64,000 bases of DNA from positions 8,874,052-8,938,051 of the forward strand of contig NC_088209.1 of NCBI RefSeq assembly GCF_037126465.1. The letters run 5' to 3'. Made by a program: the position numbers and the translations under genes. Of the stretch, positions 43,501-55,500 are shown one piece after another. Within the stretch, counting starts at the first letter, position 1; every line of letters starts with the position of its first letter. Source of the stretch: Ornithodoros turicata. Taxonomy: Eukaryota; Arthropoda; Arachnida; Ixodida; Argasidae. A model generated the notes under the pieces. The model did not search any database. It was not told the DNA's origin and saw only the letters and a program-made list of their open reading frames with translations.

Positions 43501-46500
43501 GTTCCAAAGAATAGGAAAGCATTTCAGCTGCATGTCGCCTTCTTTTTCCGGTGTTCCCTCGGCAGCCTAAACTAGTCATTGTACAGTACAGTAAACGGTA
43601 GTATGGTACAGTACTTATCAGTACAGTACAGTAATACGCAGCTGGTACAGCAAGTAGTTAATGTAGCTAGTACAGATAAGGGAGCAGTAAAGAGGTATAC
43701 GAGACCGACTTTTTTTCAATGCGTTGCGATTTGCAGTGATTACGGCACTTTTGTGGCTACAATGCAACTCTTGTAATTTTTTGCCAGATAAATGAGGCAG
43801 ATAAAAACACACCTAAAGTGATAAAAACGCAGGAATGTATGGAGTCAAAAAGAGAAATCACTGGTCCTGTACATTATTATACCGTTGTAGGAGGTACCGA
43901 AACTCTCGCATGGTGGCCTTGTTCGTTGCGATACAGTTTGTTCCTCCTTCCCTAGCTGAGGAAAACTTACACACACTGGTTTGACGTAACAATGAAACAA
44001 AATGTAATATGACGTTTCGATGCCTTTTCGGGCATCATCATCAGAATGAACAGAACTTGTCGAGCATGTGCTAAAACACACAGAACAGGCCATTCTTTTG
44101 ACTTTCACAATGCAAAGGCCATGGCACACGAACGTAGATGGGGGCTAAGAAAATTTTTGGAATCTTGGCACATTCACCGTGATGATAACGCATGTAACAG
44201 TCACAAAGGGCCACAACCTGGTTGCTACAAGGTCATGACTAAGCTATAAGTAGAACTCGGATGGCATACTGTTTCTTGTTTCATTCTGATGATGATGTCC
44301 GAACAGGCATCGAAACGTCATATTACATTTTGTTTCATTGTTACGTCAAGCCAGTGTGTGTAAGTTTTCCTCATGATGTCCCATGGCTTTTGGTCTATCT
44401 TCAATCTCTTCCCTAGCTCCCAAACCATGTTAATGCCTAAGCACTTATTTTTCTGTGCTGAGCAGTTGCTTACGGATATTTTCTCTTTTTTTCTTCTTCT
44501 TCTTTCGCGTTTATTCAACGTAAGTTTTCGTGGCTTGTTCGGTCTGAGATGATACTACCCCTTTATAAAACAGTGTGTCAGATATATATGTACAGGGTAT
44601 TTAATTTCTTACCAGGAAAGTCACTGAAGAAAGAAACCACCGAACAGCAGCGAAAGCAACCGAAACAAACAGACGTGGCATCATTGTTTGCCGGTAACGT
44701 AACGTCTCACTCCTGAGACACTGTGTGTCAGGCGTATCACTGCAGCGTATCTCGTTTTTTATCCAGAAAGGAAACCAAAGAAAGATCCCAGTGAGGAGAG
44801 TACGAAGAAGGCAAAGCCTGCAGACACGGGATCGTCACCTGCCGGTAACACATCCTCGCACTAGTGAAACGTCTCGTCTCTGCGTACATTTCTACAGTAT
44901 CTTGAATTTCTTACTAGAAAACAAATACAGCGGAATCACTTTAAATGGAACCTCGAGGGACCTGGAAAATTTGTTCCGTTTATCGGGAGTTCCATTTACT
45001 GAGTTGCGTGCGATGCGTTAAATGGTGTCATTTCCGGGGGAGCAGAAGCGATAAGCAGTCTTTATGCACATCACTGCATCAAAGACGGGGAATTTTGAAC
45101 TTCTTTTAAGTCCTCATTGAGATGTTCCACCGTCACACGAACAACTGGCCCACTCATTCGGATATTGATACTTTGGGCACACTTTGTCCGCAGTAACGAG
45201 CATTTTTAAGCTCTTCGGAGTCACATTACAAAGTCCGAGTCTTTTTGTTTGCAGTCGAAATCGTGAAGCACTAAAGGCATCATGCAGCTTCTCCTTTTAG
45301 CCAGGAGTTCTTGTTAGCGTACTTTTTGGCATCCCTTACTTCGTCGCAAGCGCCCTTTTTGTGTAACAACCACTCTCAAAATTGTTGACAACTTCGATCT
45401 TGCTTCAATCAAGAGCACGAGGGGCGTGCTTCCACGATGCCGTTGGATACGGCATTTGCTACTGTTTCCTGTACTAATCCTAATCATGGCCGTAGAGGAC
45501 GCGGAGAGCTCAAGCTGCCATGCGTGTAGCGACGATGCTTTGAAATCTTCAGTCAGTTCCATTTTACCCAGTGGTGTAAAAATTGTCGTTCCATATTTGA
45601 CGGGAAAATTTTTGCATTGCATAAAATACGAATCCAAACAACCTTGCGGCTGTTGTTCCATTAAAGCAGTAATTCAGTTTAGTGAGATTGCACCGTATCA
45701 AATGGTAAGAGCAACTTATTTATTTACTCATGGTAATCGAGACTTTTGTGCGCACAGCTGCGCTTGTTTGGGTTGCAGAAATATCAACATGGTGCAGGCA
45801 CATATAAATACATATACACTTGGTGGGGGAGTCTTAGCACGAGGGGGTAACAAGGTGATGGAAAGGTTACAGGTGCTGGTAAAAAATCGAAGGAACATAA
45901 ATACAAAAGCAGGGGTATCCGAAGGAAATTAATTAATTTGATTCCTGGAACATCGCCGACATACGTTCTCGCTTCCTGTGTAATCCATTGGGCTCGCGTT
46001 ACATCGTACTTCTGGTACCCCTGCTTTTGTATTTATGTCCTTTTGATTTTTACCTGTATTTGTACCCTTTCCATTACCATGTTACCCTCTCATGCTAAAA
46101 CTCCCCTGTCAAGTGTGTACTGTAAACGTATTTTTATTCGCAGTGTATTAATTTTTTGCGAATCGCATTTGGGAAGTTATTGACGAGTATTTAATTTCAC
46201 GATTCCAGGTCTGTTTCCTTCAGCGGGATCAATGTCAAGCTGTGTTCGCGAGTACAATTTTTCGCGATTTTTTTAGCGGTCGTCGCGAAAATTAATACAT
46301 CGCAAACAGAAATACGTTTGCAGTATATGTGCCTGTACCGTGGAGTCTCGTGCATGAAAGTCTCGTTTACCATCTGTAAATAAATAAGTTGCTCCTACCG
46401 TTTAATATCACTCTCTGATTTACTCACCACCGGGAGCTTGACATCGCCCTTTTTCTTTTTCCTTCGTATCTTCTAGAGAAGAAATCAAAGAAAGAAGACA

Positions 46501-49500
46501 GTGCAGAGAAATCGGAAGAAGCAGATTCATCTGGTAACTTTATTCTTGCACTTGTTAAATTATATTTATATATAAATATTAAATGTTGTTAAATTATATT
46601 TTATATTTAACGTTATTCTCGCACAGCGTATTAAATGTTTCTCTACAGGGTATTATTTTTCTAACTAGAAAAGACACCAAAGGATGATGTTGTATCTCCT
46701 GTTGCACAGAAGAAGAGAAAGCGCAGGGCCATCAGGTTAGGCATCATCCTTCATTAGAGATATGCATGTTCATGGTCTTCACAGGGTGCTAAGTGTCGCA
46801 CCCATTGTTTGCACTTAACTTTGCTGCGAGACAGCGATGAGAAATACTGTCAACATATTTTTATTGGTGGTGTATTAGTTTTCACGAATTGCGCATTCAG
46901 TCATTTGCGAATTAATAGTTTAACCGAATAGGGCTCTCCCAATAGTTTAACTGAGGTGTTTCCCTCCCACTCCACTGCACGAAGCTGCGTTCAAGTTAAG
47001 GTTGTGGGGTGCTGTACTCATCTTCTGCATCTCCTTACTTTCTTCTTTTTTTTTATTACACTCACGTTCTCAGCTGGATGTGCAGACATTAGACTTCGAA
47101 AGTATCGGTGAATAATTTTTCAAAGGAGCGCTTAGATCCTGTTGTCTTGTATGTCTCTCGTCTGAGAAACAAGCCACCTTCGCTCGGAGACCAGCACGAG
47201 AACTCTGCGCAGGTGGATAGGTTGAGAAATAGTAATGGCTTACACTGACACCTTGTACATGTGTAAATACAACTTCTATTCAGTTCCTATTAAGGTCGAG
47301 AAACCACATGCAGCCCAGTCAATGTACTTCCCCACTTCATAGTTGTAAGGCATTGGATTCGACACGCAAACTTTCACGTTCGTCATTTGATCATTTTTCT
47401 TAATAGTTGATTTTTTTTAGCTGTGGTTTTTATTTATTTTTTTTTTTTTTTTCAGAGGAAATGTGTCTTTTTTTCTTCTTTCTTTTTTTCTTTCTTTTCT
47501 GACTGTGATTTTTTAGGCTGTGCATGCTTGCCCGAAGTTCCCGAAGGTGACCATAATGAATGCCGTTCTCTAGCGGCTGACTCCCTTTAGATCCGCGTGT
47601 GTCGTGGCGTAAACGGAAGACTGTGCGTCTCCTTTTTCCACTGTGAAACATCACTCTATAAATGGGTGAGGAGGTGAAGGGGTGAGAGCGACAGAGGAGT
47701 TCAACGCGACCTTCGCGGTGCAGTTGATTCGTAATGTGGGATTTCAGAAACCTAGCGCTTTGATGTGCATCGTTAGCGGACATAAATCAATATTTGCAGG
47801 GTTAATTCTTCGAAAGGGTTACGGGGTTAATGGTCTCGCAACGACGAAATGAAATGTCCGCAGCAGAGTAGGCAGAGACAGGAGGTTAGGAAACAACGCG
47901 AGCCAACATGTCAGCGGACTCACAAACTGTAACAACGCTGTTCTGTCGTTTTGTGTCGTTTCGCAACCTCTGTCTTCACCCGTTTTGTGGCGGAAAATTC
48001 GATATGACGTAGTGTGTTTGATACAGTACTTATCATGGGCTTTGCCGAGGATTTTGTACTTCATTTTAAGTACATTTGTAGTGTGGCACTTTGTATTGTA
48101 CTTAAAACACAACACCTGCTAGGTAGACGTTGACGTGGGCTGCTGTCTTTCTGGTCCCACCTGGTCAGTGTCCATCAGAGAATGACCGGACCCACTAACG
48201 GCTGCTAAAAAAATCACTCTGGGACATCCAGGGACACTGTCCAAGCACACAGAGACCAACACACGACCTTTATTGGCTGTTAAAAAACTATTTGATGTTT
48301 CAATTCAATATTCAATCGCTTTCTTTTCAATATTGATAGTGCTGAGAATGGTCCAAATGCTAGGTTGGGCATTACATAGTTCGGGAAATGAGAGGCACAC
48401 CAGCGCGCCGCAACAAATAAAAACAGTTTTCCTGGCCCCTAGTTAAACAGGTCAATCTCTAGTGCTAGGCACCTTATTTTAAGTACAATTTTGAGGCATT
48501 TTGCCCATCACTGCTATGAGAAGACATTCACTGCAGTCAGTAGTGATAGTCAAAGTGAAAGATAATGCCACCTCTTGGAACTGCAAGACAGGTGACTGTT
48601 TCTTATTTGTAGATTTCTCAAGTCATAAGTAGAGACTTGTGTTTCAGGGCTACACCCAGTAAAATTAGGGCCTAGTGGTTGAGAGTCTAATGCTTTTTTG
48701 AAAATTGGGGGCTAAACATTGGGGTTTTGTTTCAGGAGCTGTAAATCTGTCAGAAAGTAAAGAAAAAGCGCTTCTCACGTCTTAGATTAACCTGAGATTG
48801 TCCAATGTGAGCATGCTCCGGTGCTTGCGTTGGCAGCTGAACTGGCACTTTGCCAAGTGTGCTTTCAGGGTTTTACCCGAAGTGTTGGTGATGCAAATTT
48901 GGGATAAGAGCAGGTGTCGCCGAGTCTAGCCCTAAAGACGAAAGGCGCCAAGAAAAAATGTATTTTCAGGGGTACTTGCTGCGCCGCAGGTAAGCCACAG
49001 GGCACTGTTTTTCCAGCACTGAGGACAACTTTGTGCGCCTAGGTCAGATAAGCCGCAGCTTGTATGCCTGAGAGATATCACAATGAATGCAACGGGGTGG
49101 GCACACATATGGTACACGAATTGGCAAAGTATTTATCTGTGCAACGCAAAGAATTATCAACATTTGAAAAATGCAACGTTCATGTGCATATTGTGGAACA
49201 TATAGATATTCTTGTTGACTAGGATGTAGGAGAGGGGAAGGCATTTTGTTTACATGTTGGGTCATTCAATAAACCACTGACCTTGTGGAAGAAGGAAGAG
49301 AGACGAGAACCCCCGATCAGCTGTTCCAGCAGTTTTTGGGGAAATGTCACGTTCAACCCTGTTTTTACCATAGATTGAGAAGTTACACATCAAAAAGAAC
49401 TCGTTACAAGTTAAGTTACCGTGTGCAAAATGTAACTAAGTTAATAACGAAGTTCTTCAGCCTGAAATGTAACTCGCAGTTACTGAGTTACTTAAAAAAA

Positions 49501-52500
49501 AGAACGAGTTACTTCCAAGTTACTTCGGACACAAAATAGCATTACGCATGTACAGCGCGCGTGAGCAGTTGAGTTAGACCTTGAGTTGCCTGCGGAGGAG
49601 TGCAACACGCTTAGATAGTTTTCGTTTATGTCCAACAATAGACATCTCCCTGTTTGTAAACAAATGACGTCATAGTGTTCAACAGCACCAAAATTTGGTT
49701 GAATTGAACTACGCTCGAAGCTAGAGGTGAATAAGGTCGCGCCCGAAAGTCACGGTCTTGAGGGGATTACGATATACGACGCGACCCTCGGTACTACTTT
49801 CTTGCAATGGGAGGCAGCGAACAAGTGCCCGTTCGTTGAACCCAGCCCTCTCCTTCCAATTTGTTTCGGTTTCAGTCTGTCTAGCAATGTCATGATGACG
49901 TTTCTCTGGTAGAGGTCTTTTCGAACGCTTTGCATCTTACTCCCTGTGGGCGCACAATGGTGCTTCATTTCAATAGCAGCGGTTTTCACTTCCTGAATAA
50001 AATACTGTCTTTGATTGAATATCACGTTTTATGGCAAGAAATGCCATGAAGGAACCGGAGAAAGCAAAAAAATATGTGGACGTGAGTGAAAAGCGAGTTA
50101 AAAGTAACTTGGAACTTAACTTAAGTTACTTTGGCAAAGTTACCTGAAAAAGGAACGAGTTCCTCCGAAAGTTACCACAGCGCAAAAGTACCGAGTTACG
50201 TTACAAGTTACCGGAAAAAGGAACTTAGTTACAGTAACGAGTTACTTGTAACGAGTTACCTCGAACTCTGGTTTTTACTGATTTGAATCTGGGAGTAAAT
50301 ATCGGGCCTAATCGGGTGTAACTTGTGCATAGGAGCTTAATGCTTTTTTTTTTTAGGTTAGAGGGAGAGGCTAAACATTGGGATTTTTTTTTCAGGAGCT
50401 GTAAATTCAGCGAGAAATGAAGAACAAAATTGGTGCTTCTCACATTTCTGTTCAACTTAAGATTGTGCATTGTGAACATGCTCTTATGGTTGCATTGGTA
50501 GCTGGACTGGCACTTTGCCAGGTGTGGTATCAGGGTTTTAGGCAGAGTATCGATGATGCCAGTTGGGGATAAAAATGGATTTCGCCGGGTATGACCCCCA
50601 AAACAAAAGATGCCAAGTAAAATCGACCGTATCTTCTGGCCACACCGCAGATAAGTCGCACGTCACCGTTTTTCCAGCGCCGGGGATAACCTTCTGCGCA
50701 TAGGACGCACCGTAAGATAAGCTGCGGCTCGTACGTCTGGGAGATATCACAATGAATGCAATGGGATAGGCACGCACACGGTACGCAAATTGGCAGAACA
50801 TTTATTTTGCGGAAAGCGAAGAATTCCCAAAATTGAAAAATTTAACATTAATTTAAATACTATAGAGCGTTGGCCCTAAAAAGTCAGGCCCTAGTTGCGA
50901 GTAAAGCTTCTTTATAAACAACCCCTAACTTACGACTTTTAAACAAAATCGGCCCGTTTTCTTTCTTGCTCTTCGTTTTTTAACTGCCTCGAGGCAAGAG
51001 CCGCTGAACGGAGGCTGTTCTTCCTCCGCGCCGCGAAGCAGCAGAACAGCCCGTGATCGAAATATCGGCTGCTCTCGTCCTGAGGCAATTCGCTTCACAT
51101 TTCCTTACCGGTTTGCTGGATTTTCCACCCTTCCATGTTCCGCCAACAGCGAGTCCTCGGAAGACGAAAGTGCCCCGACACCCTCAGCCAGCATGACGGA
51201 CTCGGGTATGTTCATTCCTGAGAGATGATTGCTATTCTGGTGCTTGAGAACCATGTACTTAGCTTCTTAAAGTAAAGTTGCTTCTTAGAGCTGCTTCTTC
51301 TTCTTCCTGCGAGCAGGTTGCAAAACAGAAAAGAAGCGCAAAAGGAAGGTGATGAAGGCGGTGAAGGAGACGTACAAAGATGATGAAGGCTTTTTAGGTA
51401 AGGATTCATCAATTGTACTCATCGCAGTTTGGTGGAGAAAAGTGTCGTCCTCAGTAGCAATAGCGGTGAATCGTCATGTCATTTTAGGACAGACAGCGTT
51501 TGAAAGTGTCATTCTGGACTTCAAAAACGGTATTTATTTTGTTTCGGGTTCCCAACCACCCTTGGCAATGAGCCCACGAGAACGACCTCTCCCAAGGTAC
51601 TGGTGTGCGCGGAGACGATACGTGCTTGATTTGAGCTGCTGATAATGTTGTCAAACTTGAACAAGTACAAACCATGAGCAAACAAAGTTTTCAAACTAGT
51701 TGTCCTGTAATAACAAAAACGTTTACTGTTCATCATGTGCACTGGCAGTATCAAATTCATGCTTTGTGCCAGAAGATAGCATCTCTACTGTATGCCGTAC
51801 ATCGAGCGTGCAGGTACTTCGGTGTGCCAACTCTCCGTATGTTAAACTTTGCTCTAATTATGTTCAACCATGTTTCATGTTGTGTAGAGTCATGGGGTAG
51901 CACTCATAGCGAGACTTACCTCGAGAAAACTACAAAAATGAGCATTTAGGATCGAGAACTCGCTCTTTTTGTAGACATCCCAGTGAGGTGCTCTTTCAAG
52001 ATTTACGAATTTTCATTGGACGCCTTATGTAATTGTGAGATACTACTATGCATGTACAATGTGATCAATTTGAATTGTTCGTTCAATGCGTCGTTATTTT
52101 AAACTTTGTACCTTACAACGAGGCATTTTTCCCACGGAAATTTCAGTCTTCCACCTACGTGTAATATACAGGGTGTATTTTTTTAGCCTGGACAGGTTAG
52201 AAAAAAAAAAAAACGAGAGCAGTATAGTTGTCTTTTTGCATTTGAATTTTGTGGTCAGGTGGACATCCACAGGAAGAAAGAATGTAAGTACAAGATAATT
52301 AATGACCTAAAATTTATTAATTCTGTAATTAGGGAATTTCGCTCAGAAGTGAGATAGAATGGGAGACAGCCCTCATTGAAGTCTGTTCTATACTTTAAAA
52401 ATTAATAAAAGAGAGCGAGCCGTGAAATGTTCGTTGCTGAATTTCAGTATGTAAATGAGATAAAACTAAAAAAGTGTGCCTACTCCTGTCATCTCAGTGG

Positions 52501-55500
52501 TACTCCCTGGCTCCCCACCACTGGGGTTATGGCCCATTCGCATATAAAAATTAGGATGCTTTAACGCATGGCCATGCTTTGGAGTTTTTTTTTTTTAATG
52601 TGTAATGACTTTCAGCTTGGACATTCTCTCATTCTGCTATCTTGCTTCTGTCTAAAATTTCCAAATTAAAGATTAGTTAATTAATTTTTGTGTAATCAGT
52701 CATCCTGTAGTTGCATGCCTTCTTCGAGAAGGTGTCTGCCTGGCGTAGAACTCTACTGCGAAAGGAAAGGGAAAAACTTCGTATGAAAGTTGTATAGGTT
52801 AAAAAAACACCCTCTATACACCATGCATATGCTGCAATACCTATTGCAACGTCAGAGAATGGAGTACACCAGCACATACTTCAGTGAAACAATCTGTTTC
52901 ACCGAAGTGTTCATGTTGTCTGTCGAAGTCTGTTGACGTCAGCGGCGGCGGCGGCTCTTGAAGTGTTGTTGTTGTTGTCTGTGTTGTGTTCAGAAGTCGC
53001 GTTTTGAAACTGAGATGGAAAAAAAAAAAAAAAGACACGTTTAAGGGGACCTCTGATAATGTAAAAAGCGCCCCATGCCAAACCTGTGTGAGCGGTAGTT
53101 TTCAAGGTGGAGAGAGGGAAACTCAGAAACCTCTTGCACATGCTTTCTTCTGCGCCGATCTCGACTGCGTCCCGATTGCTTGGCTCCCGAGATGCGAGAC
53201 AAATTCTTGTTTGTGTTTGAGTAAATGCTGTTTTCTTTTTCTCGCTATTCCTAAAGTTTTTTTCTAATTCCTAAAGCTAAAGTTTTTTAGACACTGTTTG
53301 TGAGTGGCAACCCTTCCCTGTGCCAGTCGTTTCCACGCACGCATCAGAGCGTTTCACGCGATAAGGGTGATACTGTGGCCTAAAATAGAGCATATCAAAT
53401 CGACTTGAGTACACTGTGCAATTTCAACGTGATGTATTTTAGGAATACCGTGACTACTTTCAGTTTGCGTGACCTTAACCGATCCTAAGCGCTCCTCGAA
53501 GAACACAGCTCGAAGCATTTTGTCTCTTCTCACTGACTCTTTTCAGCTGTTATATTTACAGAACTTGTATCATACACACTTCAAGAACGGTAATGCACAG
53601 TGTGATGGTAACTATGCATGGGCTCCTTAAGCTGCTCTTGGGTACGAATAAACTACACGATATCGTGTAATATCCAACACACGTGCGAAGATACCATACG
53701 TATCGTCAAGCAATGCACGCGTAAAAGGAGTACCTTTTTTGCCTTCAAAGAGCGTGTTACCTCCGGTTCACATGAACTACAGTTAGTCCCTAAACGACAA
53801 TCAACCACGTCGGAACTGAGCAATGGGCTAAAGTCCTGTTCTAGCCCGCAATAGAGCTGTGTCTTCAGGCGAATGCTTTGATGCATGAGGTCACCAAGAG
53901 TTGTGGCGTTCCGTCTGCCGATGTGCGCGTTCCTGGTCTCTGCATCGTTTTGGAATACAGTCAAACTCCTTTATAACGAACCTCAGGAGACCGCGGGAAA
54001 CCTTGGTCGTAAAGGTAGCTTCGTCAAGATGGATGTTCCGAAGGAAGAATGCCTTAACAATGCTAGTAATCTTGTTTATTGGTAGAATTTCCTTGCTCTG
54101 ATCAAAACGTACCTCAGACATTCTACCTACAATAGACGTGGAACCTCATCTCTGTTTTGACCTTTTTACCCCCCTCGTTATTTCGGTACATTCGTTATAA
54201 AGGAGTTTGTTGTAAATGTCCGACGTATACATTGAATCCTATGGGCGCCTATTCCGGACCACGAAAAACATTCGTTATAAAGGTGTTCGTAGTAAAGGAG
54301 TTTGACTGTACAGCCTCTTTCTGAGGACACGCAGAGCGACCTGGGAGGTGCAATGTTGCCGTGCCAGGTTGCACACACTGTCATACTATATATAGGGCCT
54401 GACTTTTTAGGGTTAAACCCGTATCCGCCCGATATTTACCCCCCGAACGAAATCTGTAAAATTCGGGTTTAACCCGAATCTACCCGAAAACATCTGGGTC
54501 GCGTGGCACACTCATAAGCGTGCATTAAAATAAAGTTTGATAACATTGCTAAACATTAGTCCCATGTTAAGACAAATTTTTATTAAACAAAAAAAAAATC
54601 AGCCGAATACACCCGAATTCCTGACGACAGAATATGCCGTAACGGGATTTAACCCGAATACACCAGAATTTTCAAATGAAAAATATCACCCGATATTTAC
54701 CCCCCGAATTTGGCCAAAAATAAAACCCGAAAAAGTCAGGCCCTAACTATATACTTCTCAATGCAACAAATTAATTTTGCGCTCCTTCGGCGTCACACAA
54801 CGGTGGTATTTCGCGGACATAAGACTGATAGCAATGTCGGACGACAAATTGTGTAGGGAGGCAAATTAAGCGTCAATTATAAGATTTGTGTTACTTACCA
54901 TTTGGCTTTGCCAAGTTTAAACTGCTTCCCCAAATTTTTTTGCCAATTTTTAAGCCATCTGAGGTTTTTGTGTAACCCTAGCCCATTTTTTCTCTCTCTC
55001 TCTCTTCTCGCTGTACCATGTATTTTGTTACCCGAAGAAGAAGTCCAGACTACTGCACGAAAGTCTCGTTATTAAAAATTATCCGTGCTTCTACCCGGTT
55101 AATCGTCATTCTTTCTACCTTATCTCGTGGGCTTGTCATTTATTTTTTGTCTCCGCGTATTACTTAACTGCACTTGACACATGTTGGGCAAGCAGTAAGT
55201 GACACTCCTAGCCAGTGACGTTCATACTGACTACCGAATAATCCTTTTGTGTACAAAGTGAAGAAAAGTCACACAATATCCCAATGACACAAAAGCAACG
55301 TCAGGAGAAAATATACTTGGAGCGTGCTTTAATCCGCTGCAGTACGTTTAGGTAAAGGAGGAACAGCGTGTCTGCACTGAAAAATTACGTTGAGCTGCAA
55401 GGCTGGTGTCACAGCAGTAAACGACTATAGGAACCTGCCCCGTTAACTAACGTTACTTTAACATCCTAATCGCTTTAACCTTATGAAACTCAATTATTTG

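Noticed and set aside
45425..45932. 168-codon plus-strand frame with a hydrophobic start resembling a signal peptide
   Set aside because: It spans the right end of a probable Tigger-like MITE and runs into a fold-back repeat, so the frame joins unrelated sequences.
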